In this document: positions 1 through 36,315 of the stretch, piece after piece
How the letters are laid out: every line of letters starts with the position of its first letter
How positions within the stretch are numbered: position 1 is the first letter of the stretch
Assembly: GCF_030035675.1 (NCBI RefSeq)
Contig: NC_084480.1
Span: 16,387,263 to 16,451,262, forward strand
Length of the DNA: 64,000 bases
Reading direction: 5' to 3'
Source: Rhineura floridana
Taxonomy: Eukaryota > Chordata > Lepidosauria > Squamata > Rhineuridae
Notes under the pieces: model-generated
Seen by the model: the letters and a program-made list of their open reading frames with translations, nothing else
Database searches by the model: none
What the model was told of the DNA's origin: nothing
Made by a program: the position numbers and the translations under genes

Positions 1-530
1 GCAACCAGAATGATCAAGGGGATGGAGCATTTGGAGCTTTTTAGTTTAGAGGAAAGGTGAGTAAGAGACAACATGCTAGGAGCGTATACAATTATGCAGG
101 GTTTGGAAAAGTGGATAGATGAAAGTTTTTCTCCGTCATAACACTAGGACTTGGGGACATCCAATTAAGCTAGATGATTCAGGATAAACAAAGTACTTCT
201 TCACAGAGCACATAGCTAAACTGTGGAATTTGCTCCCACAAGAGGCGGTGATGACCACCAACTTGGATGCCTTTAAAACACATATTCATGAAGGAAAAGG
301 CTACCAGTGGCTACTAACACTGATGGCTATGTTCTGCCTCCACAGTTAAAGTCAGCATGCTTCTGAACATCAGTTGCTGGGAATCACAGATGGGGAGAGC
401 GCTTTTGCACCGAGATCCTGCTTATGGGCTTCCAATAGGCCTCTGGTTGGCCATTGTGAGAACAGGATCCTGGACTAGATGGGCCACTGACCTGATCAAT
501 CAGGCTCTTCTTATATTCTTACGTTGTGTT
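1..530 (+). repeat. CR1-type LINE 3' end
   Basis: A 5'-truncated LINE 3' region with the motif GAATTTGCTCCCACAAGA and the tail GGACTAGATGGGCCACTGA. It recurs at least ten times in the window in both orientations. The CR1 assignment rests on its layout; an L3-type relative is possible. Confidence 0.6.
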
Positions 531-563
531 CTTAAGCTTGCTTCTCCACTGCTTTATTTACAG

Positions 564-25279
<24,716 letters not shown>

Positions 25280-27196
25280 CTTGTCCAAAGGACAGCATCT
25301 GAAATTCCTCAGGCAGCATCTGAAATTCTGCAGGGAATCTGTTTCCAGAACAAATTTCAAACCAGGATGTTTTGAGACTTAACTTTACTACTCCCTTTTT
25401 TTTTTAACCTTGTCCCATAACCATCGCTTGAATTGCTCATGGTGTGGATTTTTCCTCTGACAATTTACATTCCTCTTAATGAACGTGATTTATCTGGGAA
25501 GAATATACAGAAATTTACCTTGATATTTTTAACATTTGCTTTTACAATTCCCAGGACCAGGGTCGCTTAGCCACATACAGGAAATCCCTAATTCTGTCTT
25601 GTCACAGACTCAGTTTATATCTGACAAATCGTAGTGGTATAGTTTCATCTGGACTATCCCACTTCAGACTGCAGGTGGGTTTTTCTTTTGCATATTTGAA
25701 ACAAATAAACTCAGTGAGTATAAAAAAAATAGCATGCCAAGGAGAGAAAGTGGGCCTTCTGTCAGATGCCATTTTTCTACTTGCACAGTACTTATTTCTC
25801 ATGGAGAAAGGAAAGCATTCAAACATGCATCCTTCCAGCATCCTGAAGCAGCATGGTCCAGAAAATGTTTTATGGCAGCCTTAAGCTGGCTACCAAATCT
25901 CTTCATCCCTTTTTATACTCTGGTTGTCTTTTTTGTCTGTGTGGTTTGATAGTTTTTGAATTGTCTGGTGTGCTCTGGACCCCTCCTGTGTTGGCCTGGC
26001 TCAGCATCTGCGTCAGGGCCTTGGAGCGCAGCATCACAGCCTTCCTACCCGGTCCACTCACAAAACATGGCAAAGTCTCGCATCAGCTGAACTTTGCAGC
26101 TTTAATGGGGCAGTGTCAGATTTAAGGACAGGTTAATAGTTTCCTTTACAGCAAAGCATACTGAGTTGCCTGTTTTGATCTTCAATTGAGCAACTCTGCT
26201 TTTCTTAGTTCTCCAAGGGTGTTTTCGTTCTCTCAGGGGAAAAAAAACTAACATTGCTGGCAAGCATGCTTTAAGAGTGCTTTCACATGCAATTAACTGT
26301 GAAGTCTGTGGTGCTCACATGTGCAAATTCTGTGCAGCATCCACATGAAGTCAAAATGCCATCCCATATAATTTTTTCATTTAACACAAATCTACCATTT
26401 CCGCAAAAAATCCAGTAAGTAAAAACCCCAGGAAAAACATGTGGGATGGCATTTTGATGAGGACGACTTTGTGAAGAACTTTTGTGTGTGAGCAGCACTG
26501 TCCACAGTAAACTGCCATGTGGAGGCACCCAAAGTCTCTAGAATCTATACAGTCTTGTGTGCCAATGTTGGCTCTAAATTATATACTGTCTCTTGTGACT
26601 TTGTTTTTGTAACCCTCCTATACTCACATTCACACACTCCTGGCAACCAACATACCTGCAAGGTATGCTTTTTATCCAGTTTGCCTTTTTGTGTAGGTTT
26701 TTCTCTGCATGATGGTTACACTCCATAGCCTCACACCCAGGGCCTCCAAGGCATCCTGAGAGATCTCTCATGATCACATCAGCACCGGGGTCATCTTGTC
26801 TCCCAAATAAGGAATCCCTGCTTACATGGAATTATGTTTCAGAAAACACTCCCTTCTTCCCAGGCTTTGGACTGGGCCATGCATTTCTGAAGATCTTTGG
26901 GCTCCTTATTTTACAGATATATAAAGAAAACAGTTTATCAGGCCTTTTAGAAAACTCAAATACTTCTAGGAATTGTGCATTGAAGTTGACCTCTTGAAGA
27001 ATTAAATCTTAAATCTGTACAAACAAAAAACAAAAACAATTGGTTCCCCTATTCCATCCAGTTAAATTCTTAACTAACATTGACTGGAAGAAGTTCTGTA
27101 CGGCCATAAATTGCAGCCTGAAAATATGGGATCAGATCCTTACTGATTTTATTTCCAACAGATTTTGTATCTCAACCTTGCTTTCTCTGAATAAAG
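25280..27196 (+). other. ME2: ME2 3' UTR (end uncertain)
   Basis: AT-rich, largely repeat-free sequence after the ME2 stop. AATAAA hexamers are seen near 25704 (ACAAATAAAC) and 27190 (GAATAAAGC). Which one is used cannot be told from the sequence, and a longer UTR reaching toward 30 kb is possible. Confidence 0.45.
26280..26525. repeat. possible degenerate foldback MITE
   Basis: CATGCAATTAACTGTG near the left and CAGTAAACTGCCATG near the right are inverted, and AAAATGCCATCCCA recurs inverted inside. Weak. Confidence 0.35.
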
Positions 27197-27696
27197 CTCA
27201 AAACTGCTAACAAATACCTAATGTAAAAACATTGTAGCAAAAAATTATAAAAATGATACAAAATAAGATATTCAAAGTGTGGCAGCCCCTTGAAACATAA
27301 TTATAGCCATCCACTGCATCCAAGGCATGCCTCATCAAACAGAAGAATTTCAGCATAGCCCTTGAAGGAAAGGCTGTGGGTATTAACAAATCTATTGCTG
27401 CCACTGTTCCAAGATAGTAGCAAAAATTGTTGGGTGCATTGTTCCTCTTAACGTAAGGAACAGTGCAGTGTGGAATTAAACCAGTGCTAAACTGAATTTT
27501 GACTCCATGCTGATGCCATGATCACATTCGGCATGCAGCAGGTTGATGAGCAGTGGAATGCGGCTTACACCCAACTGAGCTGCCCCAACGTATAGATTGC
27601 ACAGATCAGTTACGTATGTAGCTGTGGTGAAACTGATTTTTCATCTGTGCTGATACACACACTTTGCATTGCTGCATGCCAGCGTTTTGTATAGAG

Positions 27697-27834
27697 CAGC
27701 CTTTCCCAACTAGTGGGCCACCAGATGTTGTTGGACCACAACTCCCATCAGCCTCAGCCAGCATTGCCAATGGTCAGGAAAGATGGGAACTGTGGTCCAA
27801 CAACATCTGGAGGCCCACTAGTTGGGAAAGGCTG
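27697..27834. mobile_element. 138-bp hAT MITE (family B), near-perfect palindrome
   Basis: Inverted ends CAGCCTTTCCCAACTAGTGG and its reverse complement bound arms with GTTGTTGGACCACAACTCC. The 8-bp duplication GTATAGAG (27689-27696 and 27835-27842) is perfect. This copy defines family B, seen about fourteen times in the window. Confidence 0.88.
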
Positions 27835-27842
27835 GTATAGAG

Positions 27843-30480
27843 ACTTATATGCAGCCTGTTTTTTTTCTCTCTCTCAAAGGGCTGTGGCCTAAAATTGTGA
27901 TGATCTTGAGAAATGAAGAGTGGACATTTTCCTCTATGGAGGAATCTTTTCTAATAACAAAAATCAGGCATGTTTTACAGCAACTTGGGAAACAGAGGTG
28001 CTGCAGAGTGATTTTTGGTTGGCTTTCTTTTGCATAAAAGTGGCAGTGAGATATCAGGGTTTATATTTGGCAATTCATACTCGCTGCACCTATGGTTCCT
28101 CTGCCCACCAAAAAGGATGGAAGGCATTTCTGATGCAAGAAATTAAACCAGATGAATATATGGGGGCACATTTTTAAGCAACTTTTATTTGAATGTTCCC
28201 AGCAGAACTTAAAATCTGAAAAGCTGCTGTGAGAAGGGTAATTTAGTATTCAGTTTTAGATTGGCGTTATGCTAATTTCTCATCTCCCATTTTGTCTCCT
28301 TTGCAATCACCTGTTTGCATTAATTTATGTATCCAAGATGGTTGCACAGTCATACAGCAAAGAGATGAAATTTCATACTGGTTAAAGAAGTGATTACAAA
28401 GGTGTAATGTACCAGGGGTATCTGCATGATTCCCAGTAAATTCATGAGAGCTGCACAAGAGAAAATCCATTTTTAGGATTAAGTGTCATGGAATTCACTG
28501 GTGTTTGTGCCTGAAAGTAGATTGCTTATTCCACACTTCTCAATAGAAAGCATTCAGAATTTGACTTCTTCCCCTATATATGCCCTCAAGGTTTCAGGAC
28601 TGGATCATACATAAAGTATGCAAACAAGCCCACAGTGTTTTGGACACAGAATATTTTAAGGCTGTTTCCCAGGTAACATTTTAAGATGGAGGAGCACCCC
28701 TATAGTTTGAAAACATCTACTTGCAACTTTTAATAGGCGTTACTAGCGTCATACAATTGGGACACATAATTTGCTAGACTTTAGAAGTAGTTTGTGTGTC
28801 AGACTTGGAGCTTAAGTACACGAGTTAAATGTTTTGACAGAATATATTTAAATAGAGGAGTGGTCCTTCAACTGTTTCCCTCCTCTTCATGTTGCACATC
28901 AGAACAGAGCTTACACCATTACCAGACTCAGATCATGTACTTGTCACTAGATTGTACTTCTTCAGACTTCAGGTGTGGATCACATGCTTAAATGTTTCCC
29001 AAATGTCAAGGAGAATCCAGCCTCCCTCATATACTAGTTCTGTTATATCCAGGAAGGTTTCGTTTTTGATTTGAATATGGAGGGATATTTAAATATTTAA
29101 TTGCCCACCTCCAATGTGAAGTGGTAGTCCAGAAACAACTAAGTCACAAGAGTTTGCTGAGTGAGGGTTCAACTCTGATCCGCCAGATCTTCCTTCTCAA
29201 GGGGTTTGTGCTTGGGCTCCCTGCATTCAAGTTGATCGTTGCAAGTTCTTTGACAAACTAGTTTCAAAAATATAATTTCAGCATAAATAGAATAATAGAA
29301 AATATTTGGAGAATAAGGGACTATGACATACCGTTGAACAAAGAGCCATCAGTGTCTCTGCTGCACTCTTAGCAAAAAAACTGGATACTGAAGATGCTAT
29401 TTAAGATGTTTTTTAGTCTAAAACCTGCCCCTTGTAATGTGTTTTTCTTTCGGACACAAAATAATGTCACCTGACACTTCTTCCACACCCCCCGTTTTTT
29501 GTTTGCCTTATAGCATGGCCATTGCACTTTCCCACTTCCCCAACCCCCATCTGTTTTCTTTTTAACAATATTAATTTATTCTGTAAGTAGTTTTTAACAA
29601 ATCTATTTAATGATCTTGGGGCATGTGCATAAAGCTAGCTCTTCATGAGGACAATGAAAGGATGATGTCATTTTAGCGGGACAGACAACAGTACTTTAGA
29701 ATGGGGTTGGTAATTTATTTGTAAAACTTGTTATCTTTGAGAGGCATGGGCTGTTTTGTTTTTGAACAGAAACTCAGAAAACCTGACCCAGGCCTCTCTC
29801 CTTTGCTGTCAGACATCCAGTGTCAGCCAAGGAGCTGTTCGCACAACTGCCTGAACTCATGATGCTCCATTTGTGTGCATAACAGCCACTGTCTCTTGAA
29901 TTCAGCCCAGATCACCTCTAGGCACATGCCACTACAAAGGCTACATTTTTGGAGATGCACCAAAAGCAAATCTGATCTGAATTCAAAGTGAATTTGTGCT
30001 CTATTATTGTTAGCTGAAGCAGCTCAAAATTCTTGTTGACCGGTAGCGTCCCTAGATTTGGCCTTGAGACCATGTATACAGGAACAAGGGACCCTTTTCT
30101 TATGGTCAAAGTGGAAAAGGTGTCAGCCCTTTTATCCCATCTATCCATGGTAGGTCAAAAAGTCACAAGATGAGCGGGGCAGGCGGGTGACAAAAGTAAG
30201 GTAATAAGTAGGTATGACAAATTGTAGTTCCATGAGTTGCTGTATTGTATCAATCACCTTTGTGGAGCAACAAAATACAAACCCTCAGGATGCAACTTTT
30301 TTCAGAATATGGTTTATTGTGAAATGGTCTCCTGTATGGCTTAAAATGAACACTGTGTTTAAAAATGTGGGTTTATTTTCTTCTTTGGTAATATCGTAAC
30401 TGTACTGAGATATGTGTTATGATCTTCTATTTTCATAGTAAAAGCTTTTCCTTTTACCTACATTGAGTGTTTTTAATTTT
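27843..30480. other. ME2-ELAC1 intergenic or long 3' UTR sequence
   Basis: 2.6 kb of AT-rich, repeat-poor sequence. No coding exon, RNA gene or element recognised. Its low repeat content relative to the rest fits either a long ME2 3' UTR or selected non-coding DNA. Confidence 0.4.
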
Positions 30481-31920
30481 ATTTTGCTGAGTTGAGTAAC
30501 AGAGCAATCCAACCTGGGAAGCTGGTGTTAGTTGTGCTGGAGCAAGAGAAGGTGGCATAAAGTTCTGCCACATCCAATTGCCGTTCAGGAGCCTCTGGAC
30601 TGGCTGAACACTGGCTCAGCTGGGAGCTGCATGCAGGGACCAGAAAGTAGAAGCCTGCTCTCTCAAATACCCCTACCAGGGAGAAGCTCTCTCCAGTGAC
30701 TTCTATTGTAATTATTTTCTTAGACTGACCTTTTTCCCGGTGTAACTTTTTCCTGGATTGGGACCTGCAGGAGTGCTCTGAACACAAGTTGAATGTGGCC
30801 TAAATCCTCTCACCTTGACCCCGACATGCCTCTTTTCCGGGCCTTGCACCAGCTCCATTTGTGCTGATCTTGATTGAACTGGGCTGGGCTGATGGACTTA
30901 TGCCAGTGTAGCTCAGCTTATCCTGGACGCAGCTGACTCATCTGGAGATCCACTGCATCCAACTCCCCTCAACCTGGTGTAAATGCAAGTTGGATAGCCC
31001 CTAAGCCTTCCACTCCCTCACTGAAGAACTCCCCAACTCATTCATTCACTGATATACTGTAGCTTTCCTGTATCAGTTTTAGTTTGTTCTGTTGGTACTT
31101 CTCACCATGTGCAAAGCAGAACTGGCACTGGGGGATGGCAAGAGTGGGCATTTGCTAGGGCCCCAAGACCAGCAGAGGGCCCACTGCCCAAACAGTGCTA
31201 CAGTGTCCATTTTGTGCACAGTATTCAAGATGAGATGCAGCCTAAGAATTCTCAGTCCTGTTTTGTCCAGGTTAGAGGCTGCAATGCTCAAGGGACTCCA
31301 AAATCTCTGTAGGGGTCAGAAGGATTACAGATGCTCACTAAACAGACACGAGAGGAATAGAGCAAAATGTCATAGATTTAAATTGGTGTTGGGTATGAAG
31401 AATATATGCTGTGCGACAGTCACTGAGGTGCTTCATAAGTTTTGACAGATGTAAAGATTACATGGAAACACGATAGTGGAGGTCCCATGTAGCAACTGCA
31501 ATGTTGCAATATTTGTGGGTGGGATCTATTGCATGAAGAATCTGGAATGGACACCAGCAATGCTGATATGCAAGATATTCTGCATATGACAAAGCTTACA
31601 CATGTCATAAGTTGTTTATGGGCACTGCAGAGGGTTGTCTCGGTGGCTTTCATACATACAAAGCAGCGTATGAGCAAATGTATGAGGCTGGGACTTCTTC
31701 AGGTGTTAAAAGTTTGTCAGATTTACATTTGCCTTCAAATGTATGTATAAACAGTAGCTGGACAGGGTGGTGGGAGTAATTAGCTGGGGTGGAGGTTGAG
31801 GAAAATTGGACTGAACTAAAAGACATTTAGAGGCTGGTGTTAGCCATGGTGCCTCTTGAGTCTTCAGAAACTGTCAGCAAGCACCTTTAAGACCTCAACG
31901 TAAGTATCAATATTCCCTTA
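30480..31920. other. intergenic, no recognised gene
   Basis: Moderate GC at 30.5-31.0 kb, where AGCAATCCAACCTGG and GTTGGATAGCCCC lie inverted about 470 bp apart, hinting at an old DNA element. The remainder shows nothing I can name. Confidence 0.35.
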
Positions 31921-31924
31921 TGTT

Positions 31925-32052
31925 GGGGTGACAAACCTTTGGCACTCCTGATGTTGCTGAACCACAACTCCCATCATCCCTGCCCATGGGCCATGCTTGC
32001 TGGGGATGATGGGAATTGTAGTTCAGCAACATCTGGAGTGCCTCTTAGTGTT
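31925..32052. repeat. hAT MITE (family B)
   Basis: ACTCCTGATGTTGCTGAACC and GTTCAGCAACATCTGGAGTG form the two arms. Confidence 0.65.
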
Positions 32053-32589
32053 GGTCTCCATCTCGTGCATAAACCCTACTGTCCACGCTACGGGGTGAGT
32101 ATTCTGAGCGAATTGGTCGCAGCAGAAAGTGAAGGAAGCCTGTGTTCAAGCACCGTGAGGGTGAGGAATCTGGGATCCCTACATTTGAATGCAGCAGATA
32201 CATGGATCATGTAGATAAACAATTTTTAAAAAGCTGTGATTGATGGCTGTCATGTTGGCTGGAGCTGATGGGAGCTGACCAAAATAGGTGGAAGGCACCA
32301 GGTTAGGGAAGGCTGCCCTACAACTCTTCCCCACCCCTCCCTAAAGGGATTGGGTGCCTTAAACTGCCGTACCAAAAGGAGACATTCAGGAGGGTCCAGC
32401 TTTCTCCATTGTTGTTACATGTCTATGTTGGGAATAACTGCAGAGGAGTCTTGACAGCAAAAAGAGATGGCAACCTTCCTTCCCTGGCTCCCTCCTTCAC
32501 GACCTTCCCCTTTACTCTTTCCACCCCCACAGCCTTGGGGTGGTGAGTGGTGTGGGAGAAGAGATCATTTTATAGCTGAAGGAAAAGTT

Positions 32590-32962
32590 TGTTGGAAGAT
32601 TCAGGACAGACAAAAGGAAGTACTTCTTTACTCAGCGCATAGTTAAACTATGGAATTTGCTCCCACAAGATGCAGTAACGGCCACCAGCTTGGATGGCTT
32701 TGAAAGAAGATTAGACAAATTCATGGAGGACAGGGCTATCAATGGCTACTAGCCGTGATGGCTGTGCTGTGCCACCCTAGTCAGAGGCAGCATGCTTCTG
32801 AAAACCAGTTGCCGGAAGCCTCAGGAGGGGAGAGTGTTCTTGCACTGGGGTTCTGCTTGCGGGCTTCCCCCAGGCACCTGGTTGGCCACTGTGAGAACAG
32901 GATGCTGGACTAGATGGGCCACTGGCCTGATCCAGCAGGCTCTTCTTAAGTTCTTATGGTGT
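32590..32962 (+). repeat. CR1-type LINE 3' end, best copy
   Basis: Longest well-preserved copy of the family: GATTCAGGACAGACAAAAGG, GGAATTTGCTCCCACAAGAT, GACTAGATGGGCCACTGGCC, ending TTCTTAAGTTCTTATGG. Confidence 0.65.
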
Positions 32963-32989
32963 AACCATCACCTAGCAAAATTGCCATCT

Positions 32990-33260
32990 GATTTTTCTGC
33001 CTGCCATGCAGCTATTAAAGGAATTGGCGCCTTTCCTGGAAGACAGGTGGCAGCCCTATCTTTCCCCTTCCTTTGCTTGCCACCCCACAATGAAGAGAAG
33101 CGTGGTTGTGTCTTTTAACCTGCACAGGCAGAAGTTCGGCATCTGCTGCTTCTCCATCAGGACACATCAACACGTTGGGAACACCTGCGCCTGTTGATTT
33201 TCTGCCTGCCATGCAGCTATTAAAAACAGAGGAACTCTCCCAGTAAAAAAAAAAAAAAAA
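32990..33260 (+). repeat. sequence bounded by a ~27-bp direct repeat, with poly(A)
   Basis: CTGCCTGCCATGCAGCTATT appears at about 32998 and again at about 33206. The right copy is followed within 30 bp by a 17-base A run. Resembles a retroposed or locally duplicated unit; origin unknown. Confidence 0.4.
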
Positions 33261-33339
33261 AGTTGGCAACCCTTAAAGCTGTCCTTATTTCCAACCATTT
33301 CACGTCCAGGCTCACTAGCAGCTGTATTCAAAACACCCA

Positions 33340-33720
33340 AAGCAGCTTCTTTTTTTTCTGCCGCGGCTCCTCCTCCTCCTCCAGAAGGGCTCAGCCCCGG
33401 AACCTATTGCCTTTCTTGAACTTCCTGAGCATGCGGAATGATCATCTGCTCTGCGCGAGGATGAGCTTGCAAAGGTGGCAGTTTATTCTCCTCTTTCCCG
33501 CTGCTTACTTGGAAGATTAATTTTGGATCAGAAACAGTCCAAATTAGTTAACAGATTTCCAAGCAGAGAGGCTTGCCAGAGGGGCCCCGGAAGCCTTCCT
33601 CTTAAACAGAACAAGCCCGTTTCTCCTTGGTAGCCGGGATAGGAGGCTAGGAAGACTCCGAGCAAGGGAGGCCCAGGTGGGTAGGGAGAAAACGCCCCAT
33701 GAAATCCCTGAAAACTGATT
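33340..33720 (+). promoter_or_regulatory. possible ELAC1 promoter and non-coding first exon
   Basis: CpG-containing, GC-richer stretch (CTGCCGCGGCTCCTCCTCCT; GCTCTGCGCGAGG) with a candidate donor at CCCAGGTGGGTAGG near 33675. ELAC1 needs a 5' exon upstream of its first coding exon at 36136, and this is the only CpG-enriched block in the interval. Location inferred. Confidence 0.3.
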
Positions 33721-33741
33721 TTGACCTCAGCATTAGAACCA

Positions 33742-33845
33742 AGCGGTGAACTCCAGCTCCCATGAGCCCTAGCTAGCACGGCCAATGGCCAGGGATGGTG
33801 GGAGTTGTAGTCCAACGTCATCTGGAGGGGCCCAGGTTGAGGACG
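33742..33845. repeat. hAT MITE (family B)
   Basis: CTCCAGCTCCCATGAGCCCT and GGAGTTGTAGTCCAACGTCA form partial arms. Confidence 0.5.
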
Positions 33846-34364
33846 GTAATCTGCAGTTGTGTACAGTATTTTAGTGGTTGAGGCATGCACCGAGAGGGTT
33901 AAAATGGATGACACCAATTCAGTGAGATGATCACCTTTGAACCTTTCCACTTATTTTTTTAATAAAAAGGAAGCCAAAAGCAGTTACGTTTGTCTGCAAG
34001 ACGAAACTAGAACATGGAAAGAGACGAATGGTTCTAGTAAAGGCTTGTGCTGTTTTATTTTTTCTCTGTAGCGACAGTTGCAATGTAGGTTAGCATTTAA
34101 AAGCAATGTGGTTCTCCCCCATTTGCAGTCTGAAGTGGTACAGGCCGCTGTACCATCTCATTCTACCGCTGTTTCCTTGCAGGATCATTGCATAATAGCT
34201 ATGTATTTCGCGGGGCTCTTTCCGCTGCTGATTGTTTGAAAGATCTTATTGTATGTACATCGTGTTATTAACCTGTAAGGGAAAACAGTTTATAAATCCT
34301 TTTAACTTAATTTTTTTTTTTAGCATCATCGGCGTGCATAGCATTTAGTACATAATATTAAGGT

Positions 34365-34545
34365 TGCAGTCCTTTCCCCATGTTCCTGGGAGCAAGCCCC
34401 ATTGACCTTAATGAGACTTTCTTCAAAGTAGAGATAAAGACTGTACTGTAAGGCGGCAGTTCTGTTCCTACTTATCTGGGAGTAAGAACCATGCATCTCA
34501 ATTGGACTTGCTTCTAGGTAGACATGTATGGAACTGCGCTGTAAA
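34365..34545. repeat. two tandem diverged copies of a ~90-bp repeat
   Basis: Each copy has the core CTGGGAG.AAG(C/A)(C/A)CCAT followed by GACTT.CTTC. Single copies occur at about 49555, 44990 and 53455, so this is an interspersed family duplicated here. Confidence 0.5.
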
Positions 34546-35099
34546 TAAGTTAGTTTTGAGTTTAAATAAAGAGCAAGGAGTTTAAAAACCAGCCTCTGTT
34601 TTTTCTTAAGAAAGACGATCCTTATTTTGCAATGAGTTTGCAATGATAGGGTTTGGTTGTTTTTTTAAAAAAAAATGATTTGAAAAACTTTATGCAAGGT
34701 AGGGTAATTTGCATCAGAAAAGTTTCTGGTGTCCTAGAGAGTGGTCTAATTTAATATGTCTGTTTTACTTGTATTTAAAGCTAAAAAGGGTGAAACTGCC
34801 AAACTTGCCTACCATTGTATTTACAACTGGCATCCATTCATTGTTACAAATGAACGTAGAAAATGGAAAATGTTCTGCAGAAAAATAAAGCCCTGGAAAA
34901 CGTTCTGTCCCACATTGCTGGTTTGCTGTGTAATGTACAAGCTCTGGTGCTGGGAGAGCATGAGGAGGGAACACACAACCCTAATATTCTTGCAGACAGA
35001 GGAAATGCCTTCAAAGGAATATCAGAGGACAAATAAGGGCAGAGATTCAAATGAGGTGTTGCCAGGAGTGAGCTATTTATTGAGCATTCATCTGGATTT

Positions 35100-35185
35100 G
35101 GTCAGGGGCGGGGAGCCTGTGGCCTTCCAGATGCTGTTGGGTAACAAATCCTGTCATCCCTGACCATTCTGGAGGGCACAGTGTG
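35100..35185. repeat. hAT MITE fragment (family B)
   Basis: GGGAGCCTGTGGCCTTCCAG and GATGCTGTTGGGTAACAAAT. One arm only. Confidence 0.45.
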
Positions 35186-35614
35186 TAACTTCTGGATCTT
35201 GATGAGGGCTAGGGAAAAAGTGAAAGTATTTTAAAATCTAGGATTGCTAACTTTTCAGCTGCCTTCTGTATCTGTGCCTTTAAATGGCATGTTAAGAGTG
35301 CATAAATGGGCAGGTGAAGGTCTCAAAAGGTACCATTAGAAAAGCTGGCGATCTTGTTAGTAACCCATGGCACATTTAAGGCACTGAAGGTTTTGTATCT
35401 AGTTAGCATACATGGGGAAAAAAAAGTCAGTCCAAACATTGTGTGGAAACTGCCTATGTAAAGGAGGACAGGCAATGTGGAGATTTTAAAAATCTCTCCG
35501 TTGTTGCCAAAGCCCAAGATACTGCATGACAATAACACAGCAGCTGCTGCAATTGTTGCCCCAAACACATCTTCTTAAAGTACAGTGTGTAGGGCAATTC
35601 TTCTGGAGCTCTAT

Positions 35615-35995
35615 AGACCTTAGGAATATAAGAAGAGCCTCCTGGATGAGGCCAGTGGCCCATTTAGCCTCACAGTGGCCAACCAAATGCCTATGGGAAG
35701 CCTGCAAGCAGAATCACAGCAGAGCAATTCTCCTCACCTGGGATTTCTGACAGCTAGTATTCGGAAGTACACTGCCTCCAACAGTGGAAGTAAAATAGCC
35801 ATCACTGCAAGCAGCCATTGATAGCCTTATCCACCATGAATCTGTCTAATCCATCCAAGCTGGTAGCCATTGCTACCTCTCGTAGGAATGAATTCCACAG
35901 TTTATGCACTGCATGAAGAAGTACTTTTTGTCTGTCCTGAATTTTCCAACATTCAGCTTCATTGGATGTCCCCAAGTTCTAGCATTAACTAGGAA
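35615..35995 (-). repeat. CR1-type LINE 3' end
   Basis: Reverse copy: GGCCAGTGGCCCATTTAGCC, GCTGGTAGCCATTGCTACCT, AATTCCACAGTTTATGCACT, CTTCATTGGATGTCCCCAAG. Confidence 0.6.
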
Positions 35996-36135
35996 GTGTG
36001 CTTAGCCTTGTAGCCTTAGTCTGGCCAGTACATTTTAATGCCCAGTATCTTTATTTAGTTCATTTTTTTAAAAAAAAATTGTCAATGGGCCAGAAAACCA
36101 AAAGTAAATCAGATTTCTTACTGTGTCTCTGTTAG

Positions 36136-36315
36136 GTGCTGCGCTGATTTTGAGTAAGATGTCGATGGACGTCACTTTCCTGGGAACGGGTGCTGCATAT
36201 CCGTCGCCAACTAGAGGAGCCTCAGCTATAGTAGTCCGTTTTGAAGGAGAATGCTGGCTCTTTGATTGTGGTGAAGGGACACAAACCCAGTTCATGAAAA
36301 GTCATCTGAAAGCAG
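36136..36315 (+). CDS. ELAC1: ELAC1 first coding exon (5' UTR plus residues 1-53)
   Basis: Acceptor CTCTGTTAG, 23-base leader, ATG at 36159, encodes through TQTQFMKSHLKAG. Donor GTCAGC. Holds the FLGTG loop and the EGTQ segment of the nuclease fold. Confidence 0.93.
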
